Shown piece after piece: positions 26,059-35,549 of a stretch of 64,000 nt of DNA. This DNA is from Paraburkholderia sp. FT54. Lineage in GTDB: Bacteria; Pseudomonadota; Gammaproteobacteria; Burkholderiales; Burkholderiaceae. Both the position numbers and the translations under genes were made by a program. The first letter of the stretch is position 1, and each line of letters opens with the position of its first letter. Where the stretch lies: the NCBI RefSeq assembly GCF_031585635.1, contig NZ_CP134195.1, forward strand, positions 2,480,001 through 2,544,000. The letters run 5' to 3'. The notes under the pieces were generated by a model that ran no database searches, was not told the DNA's origin, and saw only the letters and a list, made by a program, of their open reading frames with translations.

Positions 26059-27348
26059 GTGACGGGATTGCGTCGGCAGATTTCGGTGTTTGGCGGCACG
26101 GCGTTGGCGGTTGGAATGGTCGTCGGGTCCGGCGTCTTCGGGCTGCCAGGCCTCGCGCTACAACTCAGTTCGCCTCAAACCGCGGCGTTCGGATGGTTGG
26201 CCTGCGCAATCGCCTGCCTTCCTCTCATTTGGATATTCGCGATTCTCGGCACCCGCTATGCCTCTGCTGCAGGCATTTCGCGTTACGCCGAAGCCGCGCT
26301 CGGGCGACGTGCCGAATTCGCCGTCACGGCCGTTCTGTGCGGAACCTTCCCGCTTACCGTACCGGCCCAGTCGATGATCGGTGCAAGCTATGCGCTCGTT
26401 GCGTTCGGGCTCGATCAAAGTGCGCTTGTTCCCGTAGCCGCATCGATCCTGCTCGTCGCCGTCGCATTCAATTTATCCGGCATTCGCACGACGGCGCTCG
26501 TCAATACCGTTTCACTGGCATTGATCGTCGCTGCTGTGCTCGCGCTATGCACGATGCGCCAGTCCGATCTTCACACCGGCATGTTGCTGTGGACTCGTCC
26601 GGACTGGACGGGTATCAAGCTATCGCAAGTATGGAAAGTGAGCGCCCTGCTCTTCTGGGCATTCGTGGGCTGGGAAAATGTCTCGTTCGGTCTCGAAGAG
26701 TTCAAGGAGCCGCAGCGCACGATCAAGCGTGTCTACCTGTTCAGTTTTCTCGTGGTGGTGGCGCTGTATTTCCTGCTGGCCGCGACGATCAATGGAGCGT
26801 CGCGTGGAGACTCCTCCGTGAACGTAACGGAAGGCATTGCCCGTCTCGTTCCGTTGCGCTGGCAGTCGCTCTTCTCTCTCGTGACGCTCGTGATTATCCA
26901 GGCGACAGCCAATGCATGGGTCTTCGCCGCCAGCCGTCTTTTCTATGCCGCCGGTAGAAACCGTCTGCTGCCTGAAGTGTTCGCGCGTCTTGACCGGCAA
27001 GGCACGCCGCGTAACGCGCTATGGCTGGTGGCGGCATGTTTTGCGGCCGTACTGGCGGCGGCGACGCTGTTTCACATCAGTGTCCCGGATCTGGTGCTCG
27101 TCGCCAATCAGAACTTCCTGGTGCTCTATCTGGTATGCATCTACGCCTGCTGGAAGATCGAGCGCGGACTGCAGCGATGGCTTCTGACACCACTCGCACT
27201 ATTGTCCTGCGGCTTCCTGCTCGCAGGATTCAGTTACAAGATCCTCTATCCGGTTGTCCTGCTGGCCTTGGGCATGATGTGCCAGCGTTCGCGTGACAAC
27301 CGCCCCCTTGTCAGTCTGGCGCAACCCAATCTGCCGCCCCGCCTCTAG
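26059..27348 (+). CDS. APC-family amino acid permease
   Basis: This is a 429-residue inner-membrane transporter. The GTG at 26059 is chosen because GAGGAGAGG lies just upstream and the first helix follows immediately; the frame extends further up without support. The N-terminal TM1 motif FGGTALAVGMVVGSGVFGLPGLAL is typical of the APC fold, where the GSG break binds the amino-group of the substrate. About 11-12 hydrophobic segments follow, with WAFVGWENVSFGLEEFKEPQRTIKR in TM6 and the next loop. The substrate cannot be told. It is convergent with a LuxR-type regulator whose stop overlaps its own by four bases. Confidence 0.88.
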   Translation: MTGLRRQISVFGGTALAVGMVVGSGVFGLPGLALQLSSPQTAAFGWLACAIACLPLIWIFAILGTRYASAAGISRYAEAALGRRAEFAVTAVLCGTFPLTVPAQSMIGASYALVAFGLDQSALVPVAASILLVAVAFNLSGIRTTALVNTVSLALIVAAVLALCTMRQSDLHTGMLLWTRPDWTGIKLSQVWKVSALLFWAFVGWENVSFGLEEFKEPQRTIKRVYLFSFLVVVALYFLLAATINGASRGDSSVNVTEGIARLVPLRWQSLFSLVTLVIIQATANAWVFAASRLFYAAGRNRLLPEVFARLDRQGTPRNALWLVAACFAAVLAAATLFHISVPDLVLVANQNFLVLYLVCIYACWKIERGLQRWLLTPLALLSCGFLLAGFSYKILYPVVLLALGMMCQRSRDNRPLVSLAQPNLPPRL

Positions 27349-28532
27349 CGGCTAGCGACACACTCGGCACATTCGACAACTTGCACGCTACTTCGCAGGA
27401 CCAGCGCGACAAGCTCCGCCTGCCTGTGAGTGGACGTCTTGGTGAGTATCTGTTTCAGATATCCCCGCGCTGTGCCCATACTGATCGCGAGCTTCGATGC
27501 CGCTTCCGCAAGATCGCAGCCGCGCGCGAGCAACGCGGCAAGTTGCGCCTCACGACGCGTTAGCTGAAATGTCTCGACGAGCACACCCAGGTCGAGGCTC
27601 AACGGACGGTCGGGTTCCATCACGAACAGAACGCCACGCGCGGTCCTTGCTTCGCGGGAATCACCCCACCCGGCCGATTTCTCCTGCGCACAGAATGGCA
27701 TGACGCTGACAACCAGCGGCAGACGCGGCGGCTCGCGCGACAGATAACAGCGGACGGGAGCAGCGTGTCGTATGGCACTCTCGCAGGCCATGCGTTGCGC
27801 GTCATGCAGGCCGACAGCCCTCGCCATCGCCTTTTGCAATGCCTGCGTTTGCGCATGATGCGTCGCCATGACAGTGCCTTTTCGCAATAGCAATCCGTCG
27901 CCGCCCGACGCAAGCGCCTCGGCACACCCGTTCACGAATACGGGACGCAGCGCGATGTCGAAAAGAATCACGCCCACGTTCACACAGGCCAGTACATCGA
28001 GTGCGGACTGGACCTGCACGTTGGTGACGGCGAGGCGGCTGCGAACTTCCAGCGAGTTCACCAGGTGTGGCACGATGAGATTCATCGCATTGACATCTTC
28101 ACTGCTGAAATCCGCTGCGCCAAGCTCACGGCCCGCCGAGAAATAAACCTGCCGCACAGGCGTGCGGACGAGCGGTGCGACGACTCCATAGAAGCCGCCG
28201 GCCGGCCGGACCGCCTCGTTATAGATATATGAACGTCTGAAATCCGCATCCGAGATCGCCGACGATTGCAGCAATGACGTGCCGACCGGAATTGCGCTGA
28301 TCCAGTCTGGAATGCGTGACTCGAACTCGCGCTGCAGTCGCGCAACGCAATCGGGCTCGATACCTGTGGACACAACCATGCCGGTGGCACCGTCCGTCAA
28401 TTCGTTCAACATCGACTTATGCGCGCCGATGACGCTCGCGACCGAACGGAGCGCCGCCTGCCACTCGTCAGGGGCGAGCGCCGCCTGATAGACGTGACGA
28501 ACCGCAGCATGAATATCGTCGACGCGTCCCAC
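27345..28532 (-). CDS. LuxR-family transcriptional regulator
   Basis: This is about 395 residues. The open frame reaches TTG 28565; the GTG at 28532 (VGRVDDIHAAVRHVYQAAL) has an AGGTGA-like site and is preferred, so the start is uncertain. The first ~250 residues form an unrecognised sensor-like region with a PAS-like stretch (VNVGVILFDIALRPVFVNGCAEALASGGDGLLL). The last ~65 residues are a GerE helix-turn-helix: FQLTRREAQLAALLARGCDLAEAASKLAISMGTARGYLKQILTKTSTHRQAELVALV. It is divergent from a second regulator of similar design that is split by an IS element. Confidence 0.82.
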   Translation of the reverse strand: MGRVDDIHAAVRHVYQAALAPDEWQAALRSVASVIGAHKSMLNELTDGATGMVVSTGIEPDCVARLQREFESRIPDWISAIPVGTSLLQSSAISDADFRRSYIYNEAVRPAGGFYGVVAPLVRTPVRQVYFSAGRELGAADFSSEDVNAMNLIVPHLVNSLEVRSRLAVTNVQVQSALDVLACVNVGVILFDIALRPVFVNGCAEALASGGDGLLLRKGTVMATHHAQTQALQKAMARAVGLHDAQRMACESAIRHAAPVRCYLSREPPRLPLVVSVMPFCAQEKSAGWGDSREARTARGVLFVMEPDRPLSLDLGVLVETFQLTRREAQLAALLARGCDLAEAASKLAISMGTARGYLKQILTKTSTHRQAELVALVLRSSVQVVECAECVASR

Positions 28533-28558
28533 CTTCACCTCTGCGCTGTACAGCCACC

Positions 28559-28572
28559 CTCCCAAATGGGAG
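28559..28572. promoter_or_regulatory. 14-bp palindrome between divergent LuxR genes
   Basis: CTCCCAAATGGGAG is a palindrome with two central bases. It lies in the 117-base gap between the two divergent LuxR-type genes, a natural place for an operator bound by one of them. Confidence 0.35.
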
Positions 28573-28810
28573 TAACAGTTGCACCTTCACTCTGTCAGTA
28601 TAGTAAGAACGATAGGAAGACCAGGTTTCTGCAATTCCCGGAGACAGACATGTCATCCAAACATACTGCCCTGGCAGGTCATGTTCGGCGGCTATGCTCG
28701 CTCGGTGCCGAGCCGCACATTGTCATTCCGCATGTCGTCGAAACAATTCGGACACTCGTGGGTGCGGATTGGGGCATGTTCTTTTATGCCGATGAACATT
28801 ACGCGCTTAG

Positions 28811-29723
28811 AAACGGTTTCAAAAAGGCTTCGTAGGGGCTGTTAACCCGTAACGCAACCTGTTAACCTCGATCGTTGTGATAACAGGATCGAGGAGATGG
28901 GCAAACCAATCATCGACGACGAACTGTGGACACTGATCGAGCCACTGCTACCACCAGCGAAGCCACGCCGCTTCAAGTATCCGGGCCGCAAGCCAGTTCC
29001 GGATCGGGCTGCGCTGACCGGTATCCTGTTCGTGCTAAAGACCGGTATCCGGTGGCGAGATTTGCCAGCAGAAATGGGATGCGGCTCCGGCGTCAGTTGC
29101 TGGCGAAGGCTACGCGATTGGCAACAAGCCGGCATATGGGATCGATTGCACGCAGTGCTTCTGGCGAGGTTGCGAGCGATGGACAAGATCGACTTCTCGC
29201 GCGTGGTCGTGGATTCGTCGTCGATTCGCGCGGTTGGGGCGGGCGAAAAACTGGTCCGAACCCCACCGATCGAGCGCGACCCGGATCCAGGCACCACCTC
29301 GCCACCGATGCCAACGGAACGCCCATCGCGGCAATCCTGACTGGCGCCAATCGTAACGATGTCACCCAACTCGTGCCGTTGATTGAGGCCATCGTACCGA
29401 TCGCCGGCAGGCGCGGGCGGCCGCTGAGCCGTCCTGGCCGTGTCTACGCTGACCGAGGTTACGACCACGACAAATACCGACGCGCTCTCCATGAGCGCAG
29501 TATTCCCACTAGCATCGCGCGGCGTGGCCACCCGCACGGCAGTGGCCTTGGCAAAGTCCGTTGGGTTGTCGAGCGTACACATGCCTGGCTGCATCATTTC
29601 CGTCGTCTACGTATTCGCTTCGAACGTCGCGCTGACATTCATGAAGCGTTCCTCAAACTCGGCTGTTGCTTGATCTGTTGGAACACCCTTCAGCGAGCTC
29701 AACAGTCTTTATGAAACCGTCTC
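28811..29723 (+). mobile_element. IS5-family insertion sequence (about 913 bp)
   Basis: The ends are imperfect inverted repeats: left AAACGGTTTCAAAAAGGCT and right (complement) GAGACGGTTTCATAAAGACT. Both sides are flanked by CTTAG, consistent with duplication of a short YTAR-type target (TTAG); the exact edge is ambiguous by 1-2 bases. It carries one transposase in two overlapping frames, the plan of the IS427/IS1031-like groups. Element plus one target copy is 917 bp. Confidence 0.9.
28897..29714 (+). CDS. IS5-family transposase, two frames joined by -1 frameshift
   Basis: Frame A (28897-29340, 147 codons) begins MGKPIIDDELWTLIEPLLPP and includes the helix-turn-helix-like DUF4096 region and VVVDSSSIRAVGAGEK, with the first catalytic Asp. 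Frame B continues as TGPNPTDRARPGSRHHLATDANGTP, with the second Asp in YADRGYDHDKYRRAL and the catalytic Glu in VVERTHAWLHHFRRLRIRFERR. It ends at TGA 29712-29714 inside the right repeat. The frames meet at GCGAAAAAC (AAAAA at 29246-29250), where a -1 slip yields the full DDE enzyme, as is usual in this IS group. The element thus looks potentially active. Confidence 0.88.
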
Positions 29724-30685
29724 TTAGCGAAATGTTCAGTCAGAACGAAGCCATATACGAAATCATGCCGCTCTATATGAAAGAAGTGCATAACACGGAG
29801 AAACAGGCGGATGCGATGGGTGTCGACTTCACCACAGCGATGCGGCGAGGACGCGGCTATGAGAACACGGCACGCAATGATGCCGCGTTGCTCAAGAGCA
29901 CGATGTATAACGAGCTCTACCGGCCTATGTACATTCGGCACAGCCTCGAAATGACCGCGTTCGACGGCAAACGTGGCTGGGGCAGTGTGACTCTCAAGCG
30001 CATGCCCGACAACCGGCCGTTTTCGGAGCGCGACCTCGCGGACATTCGCCCTTTATCGAGGCATATCGCGCATGCGCTCGCTTGCCCCAAAGCGCAATCT
30101 CTCAATCACGCGGAAAACGGTCGGTCGTCCGTCATCGTGGTCGACGACACTGGGAAGATCGTCATGCAGAACGGCACCGGCATGCGCATGCTTGCGTTGG
30201 CCAGCGGCGAGTCGGCCAGCTACGTGCGGCACACGCGCCTTCCCGACTGGCTGACGCCGCTGGTCATCAATTTCAATAGAATCTGGCGCGGCTGTGCGGC
30301 CGCTCCGCCTCTGCATGAACGCTTCAATGCCGCCGGTCGATTCACGTTCAAGGCGTATCGCTTCGACCACGCGGATACGATGACCGACCACACATTTATC
30401 GCTATCTACGCCGAGCATTTCGCCCCGCTCGCATTTGAAATCGAGACGCGAGGCTTTCAGCTTGGCTTGAGCGAGCGGCAGCGGCAGCTCTGCACTTATC
30501 TGTTGCTCGAACGCTCGCACGGCGACATTGCACAACTGCTGGGCATCCGCGAAAGCACGGTAATCGATCACGTGCGCAAGATATACGGGAAACTCGATGT
30601 CCACAGCCTCGGGCAGCTAAAGGCCGCTTTTCATGGCGTCGGCGGCGATACGGACAGGCGCCCTATGTGGGCCGCGAATAGCTGA

Positions 30686-31184
30686 CGCTTTGCGACTTGC
30701 CGACTACTGATGCTTCACCCTGCACCAGCGCGCACGGCCTTCAATTCCCGAAGGTCTTACGCGCTCACGTTGGCGTGACGGCCGTCCCGCAAGTACGGCT
30801 ATCGTTCGGTCACTCGCCGCAGCGGACAAGTCATCGGCATTTTCCGACATTCGTCTATCGACGCTGAAATTCCCGCGCGCTACTGCAGACCCGTCATTCG
30901 TCAAGGACAACGGCGAACGGCCGCTACCGACTTCCACGAACGCGCACCTTCGACCCACCGCAGACGCCGGGACTGGGCGAAGGAATCTCCGTTCGACCGC
31001 GAACAGCAGGACGCTCGACAATACTCGCTATGACTTGGGCGGATTGTCATCGGGTGACGTCGGCGGCCGTTTCTTCATGGAGTCCGACATTTGCATTAAC
31101 ATCAGGGCACTGAACGTATTGAACGCAGCCGGTCACAACCAGACGTGCTGGTTTGATATTCCGTTGTGAAAAAGGGAGGCAATC
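30686..31184. other. Intergenic, no gene recognised
   Basis: About 500 bases between the split regulator and the aldolase. Frames on both strands look like chance. It should hold the aldolase promoter; no clear boxes are seen. Confidence 0.5.
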
Positions 31185-32081
31185 GTGGCTGACGAAAAGA
31201 TGCTGGCGCAAGTTTGTGAAAAACAGGGATTTTTCGCGGCGTTGGACCAGAGCGGCGGATCGACCCCGGGCGCCCTGCGGCTCTATGGCATTCCGGAGAG
31301 CGCCTACAGTGGTGACGCCGAGATGTTCAAACTGATCCATGAGATGCGGGTGCGCATCATCACTGCGCCCGCCTTTACGGGGGACAAGATCATTGGCGCC
31401 ATTCTCTTCGAAGCTACCATGGACGGACAGGCACTCGGAAAACCCGTGCCGACGTTCCTGTGGGAGGAGCGTGGCGTCGTGCCGTTCCTGAAGGTCGATA
31501 AAGGCCTGGAAGCCGAAGCCGACGGCGTGCAACTGATGAAGCCGATACCCGGACTGGACGAGCTGCTCGCTCGGGCTGGGAAACTCGGTATCTTCGGCAC
31601 CAAGATGCGCTCGGTCATCAACCTGAATTCGGCAAGCGGTATCGCTGCGATCGTCAAGCAACAGTTCGCACTGGCAGCACAGATCGATGCCCACGGTCTC
31701 ATGCCGATACTGGAACCCGAGATTTCGATCAAGAGTCCGGACAAGCCAGGAGCGGAAGCCACCCTGCTCGCCGAACTGACCAAAGGTCTCGACGCCCTGC
31801 CGGATAGCCGTCGCGTCATGCTCAAGCTGACCCTGCCCGACGTGGCGGACTTCTATCGTCCACTGGTCGAGCACCCGCGTGTCGCACGGGTCGTCGCGCT
31901 TTCAGGAGGATACACGCGAGCCGACGCGTGCGAACGGCTCGCTACGAATCACGGCATGATCGCCAGCTTCTCGAGGGCCTTGATCAACGAACTCAAGGAA
32001 TCGATGAACGACAGTGAGTTCAACGCGACACTCGCAAAGTCCGTCGACGAGATCTATCGGGCCTCTGTCGTCAAGGTTTGA
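31185..32081 (+). CDS. Class I fructose-bisphosphate aldolase
   Basis: This is a 298-residue Schiff-base aldolase cleaving fructose-1,6-bisphosphate to dihydroxyacetone phosphate and glyceraldehyde-3-phosphate. GTG 31185 follows a strong AAGGGAGG ribosome site. Motifs are FFAALDQSGGSTPGALRLYGI at residues 15-35, FLWEERGVVPFLKVDKGL, GLMPILEPEISI and RVMLKLTLPD. Lys214 in the last is the probable Schiff-base residue, close to Lys212 as I recall for the Staphylococcus type. It resembles the bacterial ~296-residue form. It appears to be a single-gene transcript followed by a perfect palindrome. Confidence 0.93.
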   Translation: MADEKMLAQVCEKQGFFAALDQSGGSTPGALRLYGIPESAYSGDAEMFKLIHEMRVRIITAPAFTGDKIIGAILFEATMDGQALGKPVPTFLWEERGVVPFLKVDKGLEAEADGVQLMKPIPGLDELLARAGKLGIFGTKMRSVINLNSASGIAAIVKQQFALAAQIDAHGLMPILEPEISIKSPDKPGAEATLLAELTKGLDALPDSRRVMLKLTLPDVADFYRPLVEHPRVARVVALSGGYTRADACERLATNHGMIASFSRALINELKESMNDSEFNATLAKSVDEIYRASVVKV

Positions 32082-32145
32082 AGCGACTTTCAGGAGGGCG
32101 ACTCCTGCGAATCAAGAGACCCGGGCCGCCTAACAAGAACGTGCT

Positions 32146-32175
32146 GCTTTGTCCGGCCCGCGGGCCGGACAAAGC
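32146..32175 (+). terminator. 30-bp perfect palindrome downstream of the aldolase
   Basis: Bases 32146-32160 (GCTTTGTCCGGCCCG) are followed directly by their exact complement 32161-32175 with no loop base. It lies 65 bases after the aldolase stop, so transcript termination or 3'-end protection is the simplest role. There is no T run after it. The rest of 32082-32423 shows no gene. Confidence 0.55.
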
Positions 32176-32423
32176 TCGCGGCCTGATCCTCCAAGAATTC
32201 TTCTTTGCACATTCGCACAAAGCGCGAAATGGTTAACTGCTCACGTGCCGCGAAGGTCATCGGAGCGGATATGCAGGCAATATGTTCCCGTCAGCAGAGA
32301 CGTTCATCGCGCGTTCGCCGGTAAGGCGTCGTCGCTGTCCGCAGCGAACTCCGCACCGTGTCGTCCAACACAGCGCACACGTGGCAAGAAGCGACATTGT
32401 CTGATTCCGGCCGACGCGTCTCC

Positions 32424-35027
32424 TCACTGCTGCGGCAACGCGTAGGCAATCACATAGTCGCCGAGCTTCGTGCCGAACGAGCCATGCCCGCCCGCCGCGA
32501 TCACCACGTATTGACGACCGTTGATCGAATAGCTCATCGGCGTAGCCTGACCGCCTGCGGGAAGGCGGGCCTCCCAGAGCGGCTTGCCGTTGTTCACGTC
32601 GAACGCGCGGAGGTAGTTGTCCGCCGTCGCGCCAATGAACACGACACCGCCCGCAGTGACGATCGGACCGCCCAGCATCGGCATGCCCATTTTGAACGGC
32701 AGCGGAATCGGCGAGCTGTCTCGCACAGTGCCGATGCGCTTTTTCCACACGATCTCATTGGTCTTGAGATCGATCGCGGAGATGTAGCCCCATGCCGGCT
32801 GCTTGCATGGCAAGCCGAACGGCGAGAGGAATGCGTTGATCACCACGCCGTACGGCAACCCGTATTGCGGCTGGATGCCTGACTCCGTGCCGCTGCCCTT
32901 GGCGCCCGGCACCGGCTCCAGCGGATTGCCGGGGCCGCGCGGAATTAGACGCGAGACGAACGGCAGCGCGATCGGGTTCGCGACGGCGATCTGGCGGTCG
33001 GTATCGACGGCAATGCCGCCCCACTCGAACATGCCCAGGTTGCCCGGAAACACCAGCGTGCCCTGCAGCGAAGGCGGCGTGAACGTGCCTTCATAGCGCA
33101 GCTTGTGGAAAATCACCCGGCACACGAGCTGGTCGTACATCGTGGCGCCCCACATGTCGGCGTCGGTCAGGTTTTTCGACGGGCGGTACGTGAGTTGCGA
33201 GAACGGCTGCGTCGGCGCAACGTGGTCGCCGGGGGCGGCGCCTTGCGGCACCGGCGTTTCGGGCGCCGGCACGACTGGCACACCGGTGCGTCGGTCGAGC
33301 ACGAACAGGTTGCCGGTCTTGGCTGGCGCGTACACGATCGGCACGTTCTGACCATCCTTGCCGGTGATGTCGGCGAGCGTCGGCTGCGATGGCTGGTCCA
33401 TGTCCCACAGATCGTGGTGCGCGGTCTGGTAGAACCAGGCGAGCTTGCCGGTCGAGGCGTGAAGTGCCAGCAGGCCGCTGGCGTAGCGCTCCTGCTCCGG
33501 CGTGCGCTCGCCGCCCCAGATATCCGGTGTCGTCACGCCCATCGGCAGATAGACGATGTCGAGCTTCGCGTCGTAGGCGGCGGGTGCCCACGAGTTGGGC
33601 GAATTCCACGTGTAATGCTCACCCGGCCCCGGAATCTGATTCGGGTCTTTCGCGCCCGGATCGAACGCCCAGAGCAATTCGCCCGTGCGCACGTCGAAAC
33701 CGCGGATGACGCCCGACGGCTCGCGGTTCGAGAAGTTGTCCTCGACCGCGCCCGCCACGATGATCACCTTGCTGGTGATGATCGACGGCGAGGTGGGCTC
33801 GTACATGCCCGGCGTCACGACCGGCTGCGCGTGTTGAAGGTCGAGGTCGCCGTGATTGCCGAAACCCTCGCAACGCTGGCCGGTCAGCGCGTCGAGCGCG
33901 TAGAGGTGGCCGTCGTTGACTGGCAGGTAGATGCGGCGCGTACAGGCGGCCATGGCGGCGGGGGCCGAGGCGGCTATGGTAGCGGCGGCGTCGCTTGCTG
34001 GCGCGGCTGCGGCGGTATCGCTTGCCGGCGCGGCTGCGGGTACGGCAGCGGTGGTGTCGCTCGCCGGCGCTGTTGCCGGTACGGCTGCGGTGGTATCGCT
34101 CGCCGGCGCCGCTGCGACTGCGACTGCGGCGGCATCACTCGCCGGCGCCGCTGCGGCTGCAACTGCGGCGGCATCGCTCGCCGGCGCCGCCGCGGGCGCG
34201 GCCGCCGCGGCGCTGGCCGACAGATCGACATACGACACGCCGCGGCAAGTCACATGCTGGAACGACGGGTCGGGCTGCAGTTTCGGATCGAACTTCCACT
34301 TGAGCGTGCCCGTCTTCGCGTCGAGCGCGAACAGGATCTGATGCGGCGAGCATAGGTAAAGCAGATCGCCAATCTTGATCGGCGTGACTTCGTTGGTAAT
34401 CTCGACGGGATCGTTGGGCCCCTTCATATCACCGGTGCGGAAAGTCCAGGCCACCTGGAGATCCTTCGCGTTCTCAGGCGTGATCTGCTGCAATGGCGAA
34501 TAGCGCGTGCCTTCCTGGGTGCGTCCATAGGCGGGCCAGTCAGCGGCGTCGATGCCGGTGCCGCTCGCGGGCGTGGAAGCGCTCAGTGTGCCGTTGACTT
34601 GCTGCGGATCGTTGAAGTTCGCGTACACCAGCACGCCCGCCCATGCCACGAGCGCGACGACGAGCGACGCGACACCCAGCTTACGCTCGCCCTCCAGCCG
34701 CCAGCTCATGAGCAGCAGCAACCACACGCCGAAGATGACGAGCACACCGGAGCGCGGCGCGAGCGCCCAGAAGTCGGGACCCGACTCCAGCAGAGCCCAG
34801 ATCGCCGTGCCGATGAGCACAAGCGCATAGAGCACGAGCGCGGCGGGACTGCGCCGCCAAAGCAGCCAGGCCACGCCCAACAGCACGACGCCTGTGACGA
34901 TGTAGTACGCCGAGCCGCCGACCGCGAGCAGCCATGCGCCACCAATCACCAGATAGAGCGCGGTCAGGACCGTAAACAGCAATGTGATGACGCCGATCAC
35001 GCCCCGCGAATTCGACTGACTGGTCAT
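32424..35027 (-). CDS. gcd: Membrane-bound PQQ-dependent glucose dehydrogenase
   Basis: This is an 867-residue quinoprotein oxidising glucose to gluconolactone in the periplasm and passing electrons to ubiquinone. Five hydrophobic segments lie in residues 10-140. The PQQ beta-propeller starts with DWPAYGRTQEGTRYSPLQQITPENAKDLQVAWTFRTGD and includes HVTCRGVSY, NDGHLYALDALTGQRC, YTWNSPNSWAPAAYD and the C-terminal RLPAGGQATPMSYSINGRQYVVIAAGGHG. Between CRGVSY and the next propeller strand (residues ~268-360) sits a ~90-residue Ala/Pro/Ser/Asp repeat (copies of APASD) that typical homologues do not have at this length. Start ATG 35027. It appears to be a lone gene. Confidence 0.93.
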   Translation of the reverse strand: MTSQSNSRGVIGVITLLFTVLTALYLVIGGAWLLAVGGSAYYIVTGVVLLGVAWLLWRRSPAALVLYALVLIGTAIWALLESGPDFWALAPRSGVLVIFGVWLLLLMSWRLEGERKLGVASLVVALVAWAGVLVYANFNDPQQVNGTLSASTPASGTGIDAADWPAYGRTQEGTRYSPLQQITPENAKDLQVAWTFRTGDMKGPNDPVEITNEVTPIKIGDLLYLCSPHQILFALDAKTGTLKWKFDPKLQPDPSFQHVTCRGVSYVDLSASAAAAAPAAAPASDAAAVAAAAAPASDAAAVAVAAAPASDTTAAVPATAPASDTTAAVPAAAPASDTAAAAPASDAAATIAASAPAAMAACTRRIYLPVNDGHLYALDALTGQRCEGFGNHGDLDLQHAQPVVTPGMYEPTSPSIITSKVIIVAGAVEDNFSNREPSGVIRGFDVRTGELLWAFDPGAKDPNQIPGPGEHYTWNSPNSWAPAAYDAKLDIVYLPMGVTTPDIWGGERTPEQERYASGLLALHASTGKLAWFYQTAHHDLWDMDQPSQPTLADITGKDGQNVPIVYAPAKTGNLFVLDRRTGVPVVPAPETPVPQGAAPGDHVAPTQPFSQLTYRPSKNLTDADMWGATMYDQLVCRVIFHKLRYEGTFTPPSLQGTLVFPGNLGMFEWGGIAVDTDRQIAVANPIALPFVSRLIPRGPGNPLEPVPGAKGSGTESGIQPQYGLPYGVVINAFLSPFGLPCKQPAWGYISAIDLKTNEIVWKKRIGTVRDSSPIPLPFKMGMPMLGGPIVTAGGVVFIGATADNYLRAFDVNNGKPLWEARLPAGGQATPMSYSINGRQYVVIAAGGHGSFGTKLGDYVIAYALPQQ

Positions 35028-35108
35028 GATGATCTCAACCCTCTCGAGTGGCGCCGCCTGCTGATGGTATCGGCGTCGAATTCACATGCCGGAGCACGGC
35101 ACAAAGCA

Positions 35109-35549
35109 TCAGAACGTGTTCATCATCCCGACGTACACGCCGGTTTGCGATTCGCCGGCCACTGGGCTCGTAGCCGACGACGGATCGCGTGGCGTCGCGA
35201 ACACTGGGAACGTACCGTTCCGGCTGTTGTTCACATAGGCGACAGTCCCGTAGAGGAATGTGTGCGCGTCTAGGTTATAGGTGGTTCCGAGTGCATATGG
35301 CAAGGCATGACTGCCGGCATCGTACGAAGCATGTACGGCGCCTTCGCTGACATGGATATAAAAGGCCGCCGCCGTCACCGCCCAGCGCGGCGTGTCCTGA
35401 ATGTCAAAGCCATGGAAGACCGGCCTGGGTACTCGAGGTTGTTGCTCGTCTGCTGCCAGTTGCGTCCGCGCATGAGCGAAGCCGACGGCACGGCCAAACA
35501 GCGTCACGCTCGATTGTGCGGAAGCAGCCATGCCAGCCGCGCGCGGCAC
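35109..35549 (-). pseudogene. Porin remnant (internal deletion)
   Basis: On the minus strand the frame starts with AQSSVTLFGRAVGFAHAR, like the mature N-terminus of Gram-negative porins. It ends with ALGTTYNLDAHTFLYGTVAYVNNSRNGTFPVF...GVYVGMMNTF, the last two strands and terminal Phe of a Burkholderiales porin. Nearly all of the ~250-residue barrel between is missing, and middle segments lie in other frames. No functional signal peptide is present. It is about 145 residues against ~360-390 for a whole porin. Confidence 0.75.

Larger units (their letters stand above)
28650..30685 (+). pseudogene. LuxR-family regulator gene split by an IS5-family element
   Basis: The 5' part starts at ATG 28650 (CGGAGA upstream) and reads MSSKHTALAGHVRRLCSLG ... 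FFYADEHYAL to 28808, where the element begins. The 3' part resumes at 29726 with SEMFSQNEAIYEIMPLYM and runs to 30685, ending in a GerE helix-turn-helix (LSERQRQLCTYLLLERSHGDIAQLLGIRESTVIDHVRKIYGKLDV). Removing the 917 bp between the repeated CTTAG copies joins codon CTT to AGC in frame. This gives a 372-residue regulator similar in plan to its divergent neighbour. The gene is therefore inactivated in this genome. Confidence 0.88.

Noticed and set aside
30704..31021. 105-codon minus-strand frame upstream of the aldolase
   Set aside because: No ribosome site, Arg/Ser-rich composition and no neighbour context; treated as chance.
33931..34341. Plus-strand Ala-rich frame across the gcd repeat
   Set aside because: It is the complement of the low-complexity insertion in gcd and has no independent support.
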